Positions 27,736-37,987 of a DNA stretch of 64,000 nucleotides are shown here, one piece after another. The stretch covers positions 1-64,000 of the forward strand of contig JANRIN010000269.1 of NCBI GenBank assembly GCA_033764965.1, given 5' to 3'. Position 1 is the stretch's first letter, and each line of letters begins with the position of its first letter. Both the position numbers and the translations under genes were made by a program. The DNA comes from JSC-12 sp033764965. Lineage in GTDB: Bacteria; Cyanobacteriota; Cyanobacteriia; Leptolyngbyales; Leptolyngbyaceae. The notes under the pieces are model-generated. The model saw only the letters and a program-made list of their open reading frames with translations. It had not been told where the DNA came from and searched no databases.

Positions 27736-28200
27736 TCAGGCAATCCCAATATTTGATCCCTGAGTTATTAACTGATTCAGTCTCGTTTGATGATTCGGTG
27801 TATTTTGAGCGGTTGAGGATTTGCCGGATTTTGTTCTTGTGATCAGCTCGACGATTTTTGTTACACTGGTTGTTTTACTCAAGTAGGCATCTGCCTTGGG
27901 ACAGAGTTCACGAGCGATCGCTAAGGTGTCTTGAGCAAAAAAGGCAGACGTTAGCACCATAAATGGAGGATTTTTTAACGTTTGCTTTAGCTGATTGATG
28001 ACCTCGCACCCATCCAATTCGCGGGCAAAGGGGCGGGCGGGCATGGAAAAATCAATCAGTGCCAGATCAAATTGTTGGGCAACTTTTATAAAAGCATGAG
28101 CATCCGTAAACGTTAAGACTGTAAAATCGTGTTGTTGTAACACCGTTTGCAACACGTAACACCAGGCTTCATTATCATCAACGATCGCAATTCGATACAT
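27736..28200 (-). CDS. Single-domain response regulator
   Basis: 154 residues. Receiver features: IVDDNE at the start, Asp50 in LALIDFSMP, Thr/Ser in VLTSAF and Lys in AYLSKTTS. An 8-residue stretch rich in Arg and Pro (ARPFAREL) lies between SMP and DGCEV, where receivers usually have PxMDG, so the loop by the phosphorylation site is longer than normal. The C-terminal 30 residues are polar and probably disordered. No output domain. It is oriented with the two kinase genes upstream (28427-37565) and may be their partner. Confidence 0.85.
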   Translation of the reverse strand: MYRIAIVDDNEAWCYVLQTVLQQHDFTVLTFTDAHAFIKVAQQFDLALIDFSMPARPFARELDGCEVINQLKQTLKNPPFMVLTSAFFAQDTLAIARELCPKADAYLSKTTSVTKIVELITRTKSGKSSTAQNTPNHQTRLNQLITQGSNIGIA

Positions 28201-28426
28201 TACCCCTCTCCAAGCAGTCTTATCTGTCCAAGCGTTTTCTTAAGTTACGTTATGTCACTCAGTATGATACTAATTCCCATAACGAAAATCATCATCTGTC
28301 ATGGGTTACAGTTTGAAGCTATTAGAAATGAACGATGGATGAAGTAGCCCATACAACGAATTGGTTGCAAGGGCAGCTTTACTTGATTGGAGAATAATTC
28401 CTGAGTGGTTCAGAACCAGGTTGTTG

Positions 28427-30691
28427 CTAATTCAAGGATGGCAGGGCAGGGGGCAAGCTCGGTAAGCTCACGGTAAAGCAGGTGAGGTTGTTTGTACTCG
28501 TTACCTCGATCGCGCCATTTAAATGTTCGACTAGCTTTTTGGCTAAGGCTAAACCCAAGCCTGTGCCGCCGTACTTCCAGGGATCATTGTTGGGAACGCG
28601 GTAGAACTTATCAAACACGCGATCGAGGGCATCCCTTGGAATATCGACCCCTGAGTTACAGACGCGAATGCAAACGGTAGCTTCCGTTACCCAGACAGAC
28701 AGCGTGATAGTTTCACCACTGGGAGTATATTTGCAGGCATTGTTGAGCAGTTCAATCAAAACCCGATTCAAGCAAAAAGTATCGGTTATCAACAGGGGCA
28801 AATCCGCAGAAACATCCATTTGCAGAGTTTGTTGTTGATTGGAACAACGTTTCTCAAAGGATTCAAGGATGTGAGCAATCCAATAGGATAGATCAATGGA
28901 AACCAGTTCCAGCGGTTGAGTTCCAGCTTCTAGATGTTGCAGGTCTAGCAAATCCTGAATTAAACCAAGTTCTTTTTCACACTCTTCCTGCAAAATCTCC
29001 AAATATTGAGCAATTTTCTCATCTGTCAATTTGGAATTTTTGGCTGCTTCAATCTCTTGCTTCTGGGTGTTGAGGATAATCATGAGCAGCCGAATGATCA
29101 TCTTGATATTGGCGATCGGTGTGCGGAGTTCGTGAGAGATCGTGCTGAGAAAGTCATCCTTAAGCTGGTTCAATTTCTGCAACTCTCTGACCTGTGCCTG
29201 CGCTGCCTGGTAGAGCCGAGATTGCCGCAGGGCGATCGCGCACTGATTTGCCACCTGTTTCACCAGGCGTACTTCTAAATCGCTGAAAACCGCATCTTCA
29301 GGCTTGAATAACCATAAACTTCCCAATACCTGATGGTCATCAAAAATGGGACAAGCTATAACGCTGTGCCGGGTGTAGCGCTGATAGGGAAAATCGGGTT
29401 GATGCCAGGAGAATTGTAAAAGTTGCCTTTGCAGCAATTGTTGATGTAGTTGATTGGTGGCAATGGGTTGAGCCTGCCCAATCATTGGAGAATTGCAGGC
29501 TTCACTTTCATAGGTCAAGGTGGATGTGGACTGATCTGGACTGTAGAGATTGGCTTCGCAGCACTCCAGCGTCAAAACCTGAGACAGTTCGTTCACCGCC
29601 GCTTGCAGAATTTGATGCTCATCTAAACTATCCCGCACAGTATCAGTAATGTGCTTGAGGAGGGTTTCAAACTCAAGCGCGTGTTGGAGATCAATCGTGC
29701 GTTGTTGTACCTGTTGCTCCAGATTATGAAACAGGTCGGAATGTTGAATGGCGATCGCCAACTGAGCCGTACACTGCTGTAAAAAGCTGACTTCCCATTC
29801 CTTCCAGGTCCGAGGAGTGAAGTCATGATGAGCCACAACAATGCCCCAGGACGTGTCTAAATGCAGGATGGGGAACGATAAGCTCACCCAAATGTTAGAA
29901 GCGCTCAGTAATTCACCATAATTAGTTTGCAAATGGGTGGTACGAAGATCCGCATCAATATCACTTTGCCCCTGACAGAATAACTCGTGCCAATATTGCT
30001 TCCAGCGCAAATTGTCAAAGGTTTGGTTGAGGAGGGAAGTCCCAGTTGAGGTTGTCGATTCAGCAACCACAGTGCCGCTCAAATCTGAGTCAAACCGCAC
30101 AATCAGCACGTGATCCACTTTCAGCAAATAGCGAATTTCATCAACGGCAATTTCCAAAATCTCATGGAGATGGAGCGATCGCCGGATGTGATGAATGATT
30201 TCACTGAGTAATTGTTCCTGTTGTGCCTGCCGTCGAACCACTGCTTCCGCCCGTTGCCGCTCGACAATTTCTTGGCGCAGGCGATCGTTTTGCTCAACCA
30301 GTTCTCGTCGTTGTTGCTGAATGGTGAGTTGATGCCGCACCCGCAGCAGCACCTCTTCTGCCTGAAAGGGCTTGGTGATGTAATCCAAACCGCCTACAGC
30401 AAATGCTTGAGTTTTGTCTGTAATCTCAGACAACGCACTGAGAAAAATGACTGGAACTTCATTGGTGGTTGTAGACGATTTGAGCGCCGTGCAGACTTCA
30501 TAACCGCTCATTTCTGGCATCATGATATCCAGCAGGATCAAATCTGGCGGAAAGGTTTGAACGGCTTCTAAGGCAGTTTCCCCATTCAAGGCTTTTCGAA
30601 CTTTATAACCCTCTCCAGATAACATCGCAGAAAGGGTACGAATGTTGTCTGGTTGGTCATCAACGATTAAGATACTGGGATTAAGCTTCAT
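28427..30691 (-). CDS. REC-GAF-GAF histidine kinase
   Basis: 754 residues from ATG 30691 (MKLNPSILIVDDQPDN). An in-frame ATG at 30787 would overlap the upstream gene and adds no domain, so I reject it. Order: receiver (LILLDIMMPEMSGYEV), coiled coil, phytochrome-like GAF (VDHVLIVRFDSDLSGTVVAES), which lacks the bilin Cys, second GAF, HisKA with ISHELRTP (His520), ATPase with LLNNACKYTPSGE and GTGLGLALAKKLVEHLNG. It begins 34 bases after the giant kinase stop and is probably translated from the same transcript. Confidence 0.92.
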   Translation of the reverse strand: MKLNPSILIVDDQPDNIRTLSAMLSGEGYKVRKALNGETALEAVQTFPPDLILLDIMMPEMSGYEVCTALKSSTTTNEVPVIFLSALSEITDKTQAFAVGGLDYITKPFQAEEVLLRVRHQLTIQQQRRELVEQNDRLRQEIVERQRAEAVVRRQAQQEQLLSEIIHHIRRSLHLHEILEIAVDEIRYLLKVDHVLIVRFDSDLSGTVVAESTTSTGTSLLNQTFDNLRWKQYWHELFCQGQSDIDADLRTTHLQTNYGELLSASNIWVSLSFPILHLDTSWGIVVAHHDFTPRTWKEWEVSFLQQCTAQLAIAIQHSDLFHNLEQQVQQRTIDLQHALEFETLLKHITDTVRDSLDEHQILQAAVNELSQVLTLECCEANLYSPDQSTSTLTYESEACNSPMIGQAQPIATNQLHQQLLQRQLLQFSWHQPDFPYQRYTRHSVIACPIFDDHQVLGSLWLFKPEDAVFSDLEVRLVKQVANQCAIALRQSRLYQAAQAQVRELQKLNQLKDDFLSTISHELRTPIANIKMIIRLLMIILNTQKQEIEAAKNSKLTDEKIAQYLEILQEECEKELGLIQDLLDLQHLEAGTQPLELVSIDLSYWIAHILESFEKRCSNQQQTLQMDVSADLPLLITDTFCLNRVLIELLNNACKYTPSGETITLSVWVTEATVCIRVCNSGVDIPRDALDRVFDKFYRVPNNDPWKYGGTGLGLALAKKLVEHLNGAIEVTSTNNLTCFTVSLPSLPPALPSLN

Positions 30692-30725
30692 ATGATTATG
30701 TTTTTCTATTGCCCCATAATATCGA

Positions 30726-33700
30726 TCAACGATCGCGATCGAAGTGTTCTCGTAACAAGCGTTTAATTTGTCCAAACTGATAATCATGGATTAGTTGCCT
30801 TAATTGATTTGCTAAAAGGACATGAGCCTCTGGAATGTGGTGCAGAAGCTGCTCAATTTCTTCCTCATCACACACTTGAGCCGCATGATACACGGCAGTC
30901 AACCACTCCTCCGGCATCACGGCAAAGCTCTCAGCCGTCAGGACAGGATGAGCATTTTGAGAGGCAAAAGCGTGAGTGTTTGAATGCTGAGGGCTTTCTG
31001 CATAAGCAAATTGCAGGTTTAAGTACTCTGCCATCTTGTCGTAAAGCAAATTTTCGTTGAAAGGTTTTGTGACAAAATCATTACAGCCAGACCTGAGAGC
31101 CAGACCGCGATCGCTCATCGATGCCTGAGCCGTCAAAGCAATGACAACGGGAGTTGGTTCAGATGAGAGGGAGCGAATTTGTTGAGTCGCTTCGTATCCA
31201 TCCAACACAGGCATTCGAATATCCATCCAGACAAGGTGAGGATGCCACTGTTGATAGAGGGTCACGGCTTCCTGCCCGTTGGTGGCTTCTCGAATCTCCA
31301 TGCCAAGTTGGGTCATTAGTCTTGCCAGGAGCGATCGATTCTCCGGTTGGTCATCCACAATCAAAATGCGATAGGTGGGTTGACCAGGAACCAGCCCAAT
31401 GAATTGGCGCTGAGGTGTAGGTAGGGGAACACTCGCCACATCTGCAACTTGAACCGGAAGTTGTAGACAAAAAGTACTTCCGTGACCAGGCGAACTGGTG
31501 ACAACAATATCTCCGTGCATCAAACGTGCAAAGCGGCGACTAATCGTTAATCCCAATCCAGTTCCACCCACTGCCATTTTTCCAGAACGGCTTTGCACAA
31601 AAGCATCAAACACATCCTGAACTTCATCCTCCGCAATTCCCACACCTGTGTCTTCAACTTCAAAAAGAAGAGTCATTGATGCTCGGTCATTGGTTATTTG
31701 TCCTTGGTCATTGGTTATTTGTCCTTGGTCATTGGTTGTTTGTCCCTGGTCATTGATTATTTGTCCCTGGTTATTGATTATTTGCCCTTGATCATGGGTC
31801 ATTGATTGTTGAGTTACTTGGTTCGTATCTGATGACGAATGACGAATGACGAATGACGAATGACTGTTATCTGACGAATGACCATTATCTAATGACACCC
31901 GCAGCATCACATATCCCTGTTCTGTAAACTTGATCGCATTGCTGAGGAGATTAATTAGAATTTGCCTGAGCTTATTGGCATCAGTGGTAATGAATTGTGG
32001 TACGTCTGAAGCTAGTTCAAGGCGAAACTGGAGATTTTTGGAAATGGCTCGATGGCACAGCATCTCTTCCAGATTATGAAGTAGCTCGAACAGATCAAAA
32101 CTGGTTGCTTCGATGAGGGTGCGATCGGCTTCAATCTTGGAAAGGTCAAGAATATCGTTAATCAAGCTCAGTAGATGTTCGCCACTGCGATGAATCGTTT
32201 GAATGGTTTCTTGATGAATTGGAGCCAGAGTCGTGTCCCGTCGCAACACTTGAGTAAAGCCTAAAATGACATTCAGCGGGGTTCGCAGTTCATGGCTCAT
32301 GTTTGCCAGGAAGATACTTTTTGCTTGGTTTGCAACTTCAGCCACTTCTTTTGCCTGTTGTAATTCGTTAGATTGCTGCTGAATTTGGGTAAACATTTCC
32401 GCTTGTTGAATAGCGATGCCTAATTGAGTCACAATTTGATTCGATACTTGAACTTCACTTTCGCTCCATTCTCGCGGGCTGGAGTTTTGGTAGCTGCCGA
32501 GCAAACCCCAAAGTTTGTGATTGCTGAAGATCGGCACCATCAGGTATGCCCGTGCTTGCAAACTTTCCAGAAGTTCAATGTAGCAAGGTTCAAAGTTTGC
32601 TGTGTAAATATCGGAAATACTCGTATGTTGAGTTCCTTCGCAGTACACCTTGCCTTGCGTTTGCTGAAGGTAAGTATCTTGTATTACGGTTTCCTGGTGA
32701 TCCCGGCGTTGGATAGAACACCGATCGCGGCTTAGAGTGTGTAAGGGAAAAGCATCTTCATGGATCAGGTGACTCATCACCGAAATCCAACCATTAGTCA
32801 TAGACTCAGCCACCACAGTGCCGCTCCAGTCGGGGTTGAATCGATAAATGAGAACCCGATCGCAGTTCAAAACTCGCCGCAGTTCACGAGTGGTGGCGGT
32901 GAAAATAGTTTCCAGATTCAATGTTTGCCGCATCTGTTGAATCACTTCTGCGATCGCTTGTTCATGCTCAATACTCTTCTGCAAAGCAGCTTCAATTTGC
33001 TTGCGATCGCTAACATCTCTGTGAGTACCAATCATGCGTAAAGGATTGCCTTGCTCATCACGAGCCACAACTCTGCCATAGACAGCGATCCATTTCCATT
33101 CGCCTGATTTAGTTCGCACCCGATAATCGAAGGCGTAAGGGGCTGAAGTATCTTTCAGGTGGGCATTTAGAATATCAAGAACCCAGGGATGATCATCGGG
33201 ATGGGTCAAATATTCCCAGGTTGCTAAGGTGTTGGGCAATTCGCCAACCTCATAGCCCAACATCAACAGATATTGAGGATTGTAATAAACATCTCCAGTC
33301 GCAATGCTCCAGTCCCACAAGCCATCGCCAGAGGCTTCTAACGCCATTTGTAGTTGCTGTTCACTTTTTTGCAAAGCCACCTCAGCCTGGTATTGTTGGG
33401 TAATGTCGATCGCGACTCCTCCTATCAATGTTTGCCCCAGCGCATCAGGCATCGGGAATTTATACACCCGGAAAATGCCCAGGGTTCCATCTGAGCGGGG
33501 GGCTGATTCATTGCCTTCCAGCACTTGCCGAGTTTGAGATACTGTTTGAATATTGGCTAGAAATTGTTGAGCAACCTCAGTCGGATAAAGCTCAAAAACT
33601 GATTTCCCGATTACGTGAGAAGTGGGTAACTGAAATGTGCTTTGATACGTTTGGCTGACGTAGAGCATTCTGCCATTGGCATCAGTAATCCAGGCTGCCG

Positions 33701-36700
33701 CAGGGCTGTGATCCATAAACATTTGGAAGCGAGCTTCGCTTCGACGCAGGGCAGCTTCTGAGGCTTTGCGTTCTTCCTCCAGCAGTTTGCGATCGCTAAT
33801 GTCTCGAACGACAATCAAAACCTCATTCTCTTGTACTGGCACAATGCGGGCTTCTTCATAGTGCAGTTGGTTGTCAATCAGCAACTCATATTCGTAGGTG
33901 AAGACTTGATTCGTTTGCAGAACTTGCTGAATATAGCCCAATCGCTCCCTTGCCTGCTCATGGGGCAGCACATCGTAGATCGAAAGTCCTGCTTCTACGC
34001 GATCGGGATCAATGAAGTTGATGTTGCTGTTAGCAAGGAAATCGAGGTAAGTCCCATCGGCTTGAACTCGAATCAATACATCTGGAATGGCATTGATCAG
34101 CGCCCGATTGGTTGACTCGCTTTGGCGCTGCGCCTCCTCTGCCTGTTTTCGGCTGCTAATATCTAAGGCAGTTCCAAACAAGCGGGTAATTTGCCCTTGC
34201 TCATCTCGAAACGCTCTGCCCCTGGCTTCCATGTAGCCCATTGTGCCGTCTTGGCGGAAAAACCGCAGATCGATTTTATAGGGAGTTCCCTCTTGACTGG
34301 CTTGAGTAATGCAAGATTGCAATAATTCCCGATCGTCAGGATAAATGTAGTTGAAGTGTTCCTCATAGGGGGGAGGCGACTCTGCTGGGTCGAAGCCAAA
34401 CATCTGAAAGAGTTCTTCTGACCAGGTAATTTTGGGAATGGTCAGGTCTAACTCCCAACTGCCTAGATGGGCGATGCGTTGCGCTTCAATCAGGGCTGCT
34501 TCATTCCGATAGAGTTGGGCTTCGGTTTGTTTACGATCGCTAATGTCAATTAAATATCCCAGGATTTCAACAGGATGATTGGCTGCATCTCGAATGAGGC
34601 GCAGTTGAGTGAGAAACCAGCGATAAACGCCATCCGATAGCCGTAGACGATATTCACACGTATGAAAATCATCATCAAGTAGACGAGTTAATCCTGCTAA
34701 AACACGATCGAGATCGCTGGGGTGTAAATGACTTAACCAAAAATTAGTATCGGCTAAAAATGCTTGGGCTTCGTAACCTAATATGTCTTTGACATTTTCA
34801 CTAATAAATGATGCAGCATAATCCTGATTGGGGTCGCTACTAAAAATCACAACTGGACTGTAATTAAGGAGAAAATTGAGGCGATCGCTAACTACTTGCC
34901 GCTCCAACTCTGCCCGCTTTAAGTCTGTAATATCTCGTCCAACCGATTGATATTCAAGAAACTCTCCCTGCTCATTAAAGAGCATTCGGTTGCTCCACTG
35001 AGTCCAACGAATTTCTCCCTGCACAATCACCCGGTTCTCAACCATCATTGTGGGATGGTCTCGATTCATTGCTGCAACAAGTTGTATCACTCGTTCTTGG
35101 TCAGCTTCAAAAATCTTAGGTTGATAACTCTGACCAACAATCTCCTCTGGCTTCAGTCCAAAGTAGCGACAATAGGCATCATTCACAAAAAGGATGGTAG
35201 AGTCTGGCAAAAACCGACAAATTAGTTCAGTTTGATCTTCAACAATGGCTCGATAGCGAGCTTCACTTTCCCGCAGTGCTGCTTCAGATTGTTTGCGATC
35301 GGTAATATTTTGGATTTGCCCAATAATGTGCAGTGGATCTCCCTGCTCATCTCGCACCAGTGATACATTCAGCAAAATCCAGATAATCTCTCCATTTTTG
35401 TGAAGATAGCGTTTCTCCATTTCATTGGTAGAAATTTCATCTGCTAAAAGTCGCTGCACACAATTAAGATCTGCTTCCAGGTCATCTGGGTGGGTAATGT
35501 CTTGAAAGGTGAGAGATAGTAACTCGGCGGCGGTATACCCCACAATTTGACACAGGGCAGGGTTTACCCGGAGCCAGCGCCCCTCCAACGACACGAGTGC
35601 TATCCCCATTGAGGCATCTTCAAAGGCATGACGAAATTGTTCCTCACTCTGACGCAGGGCAGTCTCTATGCGTTTGCGATCGCTGATATCACTGGCAATG
35701 CCCAAAAAACCAGTAATATTTTCCTCCTGATCACACAATGCAGTGATTGAAAGCAAGACGGGAAAACGAGAGCCATCTTTACGGATATAAGTCCATTCCC
35801 GTTCCTCGATTTCTCCTTGCTTTGCTTTGGCAACAAACACTTCAAATCCTGGTTCAACCCAAATCCCCAATTCTTGGAAAAGCCTCTGGGCGTGATCCAC
35901 AACTTCTTGTGGGTCATGAATGATAGCAGGCGTTATTTTCCCAACAATCTCTGAGGCAGTGTAACCCAGCATTTTCTCGGCACCTGTATTAAAGCTAGTA
36001 ATGGTGCCATCTAGGGTTGCTGAAATGACGCTGAAGTTCGCACTACTCAAAATGGCATTTTGCAACGTCAACGTTTGCTGTAATTGGCGCTCGGCTTGTT
36101 CGCGTCTAAAGAGTTCGTATTGTAGATGACTGTTACTTTCTTGGAGTTCAAGAGTTCGCTCTGCAATGCGTTGCTCAAGTTCTTGATTGAGTCGATTTAA
36201 TGTTTCTTCTGTTTGTTTACGATTGGTAATATCTAAGGAAACACCGGTAAAGCGTAGCGCTTCCCCTGCATCGTTGTAGATGAATCGCCCAAATAACGAT
36301 AACCAGGTAACAACTCCCGTATCAGGATGAAGCACGCGGTGTTCTGGATGGTAAAGCGATCGCTCCTGCTTTGCCTGTTCTACCTGGTGAAGCACTCGTT
36401 CCTGGTCATCGGGATGCACCCGATTCAGCCACTTTTCAAAGCTTGCCTCTCCATTAAGGGAGGGATCATACCCTTGCAACTTGAAATGCTGGGTGTTCCA
36501 AAGGGTTTCTCCAGTTTGCAAATCAACATCCCACGTCCCCATCTCCGCCGCTTGGATTGCCAGGTTGAGGCGTTGTTCGCTGTCCCGAAGTTGGGCTGTG
36601 CGCTCAACAATATGCTGTTCTAACCGAACATTTGACTCTTGTAACTGATACTCAATTTGTCGCCGTTTCCGATCCATGCGGTTCAGGGCATGGGCATTCC

Positions 36701-37565
36701 AACTCACCAACCCAGCAAAAACTAGAATATTCAGCGTGTTCGCCAGGGCAACTTCAACCTCTTGACTATAGAGGCGCATCCGATAGCCTGACAACGCCAA
36801 CCCGCCCGCCACCGAGGGCAGAACGATCGCCACTGGCAACAAGTGCCGCATCATCATGCTTCCGGCTCCGTCGCTGATCAGTAAGAGCATGAGTCCACAG
36901 TTGGGAGTCGCACACAAGATTCCGAGACTCAATAATTGGAGACCGATCGCGGCGTGTAGTGCCATCCCGGTATAAGACCCTGCGGTGTAGAAATAGACGC
37001 TACCATAGATGTGCCCTAACAATCCAATCAAGCTAATTAACCAGATGAGAATTGCCAGACTGTGAGCCAGTCCAAATTTGGGGTGGCGACGATTCATGCT
37101 CAAGAGCGCTGACCCAGCTAACAAGAACGCCAATGCCGTGTTGGGAGCCATCCGTCCGGGTACTGCCAAGCTACCAGTGGGTTCTGGTTGTTGCATCAAC
37201 AATTGGTCAATCCCTAGATTGAGATTGAGTCCGTATTGAATCAGGGTGAGCGAGGTAATCAGAATGATTAAAGATGCACCACTAAAAATTAGAGATTGAG
37301 TACTCTTTTTAAATTTTTCATTTTTTATTTTTAATTGTTGCTGCCACAGCCACAAACTACTTCCACTGAAGATGAAGCACAATGCAGCATTAAATTTCAT
37401 TGTGGGAAAACCAAACAAAACAGTTTTCAGCACTGATTGATCGAAGACCCACCCGACAATGACAACAATGCCGATCGCAATCACAGCAAGGCTAAGGTTT
37501 TGAGCGAGCGATCGTAGAAATGCGGCTAACGCACTGGAAGATTGATAGGCGGTGGATTCTGTCAT
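30726..37565 (-). CDS. Giant membrane PAS-array hybrid kinase with cyanobacteriochrome-like GAF
   Basis: 2279 residues. The N-terminal membrane domain (about 15-300) has six to eight hydrophobic segments. Nine PAS domains follow (about 330-1510), then a GAF (about 1540-1710), HisKA with MSHELRTP (His1758), ATPase, a receiver (VDDQPENRSLL, VWMDIRMPVLDGYE) and a helical tail. The GAF reads DRVLIYRFNPDWSGTVVAES, SISDIYTANFEPCYIELLE and WGLLGSYQN, very like bilin-binding cyanobacteriochrome GAFs, with Cys1661 at the bilin position followed by Tyr instead of the usual His. The ATPase domain carries a translated insertion of 21-base repeats. It probably forms an operon with the kinase at 28427. Confidence 0.93.
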   Translation of the reverse strand: MTESTAYQSSSALAAFLRSLAQNLSLAVIAIGIVVIVGWVFDQSVLKTVLFGFPTMKFNAALCFIFSGSSLWLWQQQLKIKNEKFKKSTQSLIFSGASLIILITSLTLIQYGLNLNLGIDQLLMQQPEPTGSLAVPGRMAPNTALAFLLAGSALLSMNRRHPKFGLAHSLAILIWLISLIGLLGHIYGSVYFYTAGSYTGMALHAAIGLQLLSLGILCATPNCGLMLLLISDGAGSMMMRHLLPVAIVLPSVAGGLALSGYRMRLYSQEVEVALANTLNILVFAGLVSWNAHALNRMDRKRRQIEYQLQESNVRLEQHIVERTAQLRDSEQRLNLAIQAAEMGTWDVDLQTGETLWNTQHFKLQGYDPSLNGEASFEKWLNRVHPDDQERVLHQVEQAKQERSLYHPEHRVLHPDTGVVTWLSLFGRFIYNDAGEALRFTGVSLDITNRKQTEETLNRLNQELEQRIAERTLELQESNSHLQYELFRREQAERQLQQTLTLQNAILSSANFSVISATLDGTITSFNTGAEKMLGYTASEIVGKITPAIIHDPQEVVDHAQRLFQELGIWVEPGFEVFVAKAKQGEIEEREWTYIRKDGSRFPVLLSITALCDQEENITGFLGIASDISDRKRIETALRQSEEQFRHAFEDASMGIALVSLEGRWLRVNPALCQIVGYTAAELLSLTFQDITHPDDLEADLNCVQRLLADEISTNEMEKRYLHKNGEIIWILLNVSLVRDEQGDPLHIIGQIQNITDRKQSEAALRESEARYRAIVEDQTELICRFLPDSTILFVNDAYCRYFGLKPEEIVGQSYQPKIFEADQERVIQLVAAMNRDHPTMMVENRVIVQGEIRWTQWSNRMLFNEQGEFLEYQSVGRDITDLKRAELERQVVSDRLNFLLNYSPVVIFSSDPNQDYAASFISENVKDILGYEAQAFLADTNFWLSHLHPSDLDRVLAGLTRLLDDDFHTCEYRLRLSDGVYRWFLTQLRLIRDAANHPVEILGYLIDISDRKQTEAQLYRNEAALIEAQRIAHLGSWELDLTIPKITWSEELFQMFGFDPAESPPPYEEHFNYIYPDDRELLQSCITQASQEGTPYKIDLRFFRQDGTMGYMEARGRAFRDEQGQITRLFGTALDISSRKQAEEAQRQSESTNRALINAIPDVLIRVQADGTYLDFLANSNINFIDPDRVEAGLSIYDVLPHEQARERLGYIQQVLQTNQVFTYEYELLIDNQLHYEEARIVPVQENEVLIVVRDISDRKLLEEERKASEAALRRSEARFQMFMDHSPAAAWITDANGRMLYVSQTYQSTFQLPTSHVIGKSVFELYPTEVAQQFLANIQTVSQTRQVLEGNESAPRSDGTLGIFRVYKFPMPDALGQTLIGGVAIDITQQYQAEVALQKSEQQLQMALEASGDGLWDWSIATGDVYYNPQYLLMLGYEVGELPNTLATWEYLTHPDDHPWVLDILNAHLKDTSAPYAFDYRVRTKSGEWKWIAVYGRVVARDEQGNPLRMIGTHRDVSDRKQIEAALQKSIEHEQAIAEVIQQMRQTLNLETIFTATTRELRRVLNCDRVLIYRFNPDWSGTVVAESMTNGWISVMSHLIHEDAFPLHTLSRDRCSIQRRDHQETVIQDTYLQQTQGKVYCEGTQHTSISDIYTANFEPCYIELLESLQARAYLMVPIFSNHKLWGLLGSYQNSSPREWSESEVQVSNQIVTQLGIAIQQAEMFTQIQQQSNELQQAKEVAEVANQAKSIFLANMSHELRTPLNVILGFTQVLRRDTTLAPIHQETIQTIHRSGEHLLSLINDILDLSKIEADRTLIEATSFDLFELLHNLEEMLCHRAISKNLQFRLELASDVPQFITTDANKLRQILINLLSNAIKFTEQGYVMLRVSLDNGHSSDNSHSSFVIRHSSSDTNQVTQQSMTHDQGQIINNQGQIINDQGQTTNDQGQITNDQGQITNDRASMTLLFEVEDTGVGIAEDEVQDVFDAFVQSRSGKMAVGGTGLGLTISRRFARLMHGDIVVTSSPGHGSTFCLQLPVQVADVASVPLPTPQRQFIGLVPGQPTYRILIVDDQPENRSLLARLMTQLGMEIREATNGQEAVTLYQQWHPHLVWMDIRMPVLDGYEATQQIRSLSSEPTPVVIALTAQASMSDRGLALRSGCNDFVTKPFNENLLYDKMAEYLNLQFAYAESPQHSNTHAFASQNAHPVLTAESFAVMPEEWLTAVYHAAQVCDEEEIEQLLHHIPEAHVLLANQLRQLIHDYQFGQIKRLLREHFDRDR
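31685..31789. repeat. Five 21-bp tandem repeats inside a kinase ATPase domain
   Basis: Five units of the form GGTCATTGGTTATTTGTCCTT lie head to tail. They are translated on the minus strand as heptapeptides NDQGQIT/N. They lie in a loop of the ATPase domain of the giant kinase, between the N-box and the DTGVGI motif. Such heptanucleotide-based repeats are common between genes of cyanobacteria, so this is a repeat that entered a coding region in frame. Confidence 0.85.
31834..31861. repeat. Four 7-bp repeats (GACGAAT)
   Basis: Four perfect GACGAAT heptamers, 45 bases beyond the 21-base array and in the same ATPase insertion. A fifth GACGAAT follows after a short gap at 31873. Confidence 0.8.
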
Positions 37566-37987
37566 AGAGGTCAGGGGGAGAATTGAAATGGAACCCAGTA
37601 GCTGGTCGGCATTAAAGCATCAGAATTTGATCATTTGATCATCAGAACTAGGATTCCCAATACTTGCCAATAGATCAATCGCTGATTGAGAAGAGGTTTA
37701 CTTTTGATCAGCACGAAGACCCGAATCATCGATACTTTGAGCATAAGCCCAGGGAGTAAAAAACTTTATTATGCTGCAGTATTTATTATGCAAATAAAAT
37801 AATTCGATAAGATTGTTAATCATCCCAATGAGGTAGCGCTTATTGTCCCAAGCTTGTTTAGAATGGACGCTTTGGATACACAACACGGGATGGTTTTAAA
37901 ATTTCGAGTTCACAGTGCTCAGGATCGGTTAAGAAATAACTGCGATTGGCTGTTGGCTAATAGCTATTAGCTAACAGCACCAGTGCT
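37566..37987. other. Intergenic region between kinase and LysR gene
   Basis: 422 bases, AT-rich, no gene supported. It should hold the promoter of the giant kinase near its right-hand upstream part, and the palindrome at 37949-37978 next to the LysR stop. Confidence 0.5.
37949..37978. terminator. 30-bp palindrome after the LysR gene
   Basis: GCTGTTGGCTAATAG followed by CTATTAGCTAACAGC: 15-base arms with one mismatch and no loop. It begins ten bases beyond the LysR stop codon on its downstream side. It could act as a factor-independent terminator, though no T-run follows, or be a member of a palindromic repeat family. Confidence 0.4.

Noticed and set aside
30689..30787. Earlier start (30787) for the REC-GAF kinase
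   Set aside because: It would overlap the end of the giant kinase gene and adds 32 residues of non-domain sequence.
31685..31789. Possible CRISPR array
   Set aside because: The units are 21 bases and head to tail without spacers, and are translated in the kinase frame.
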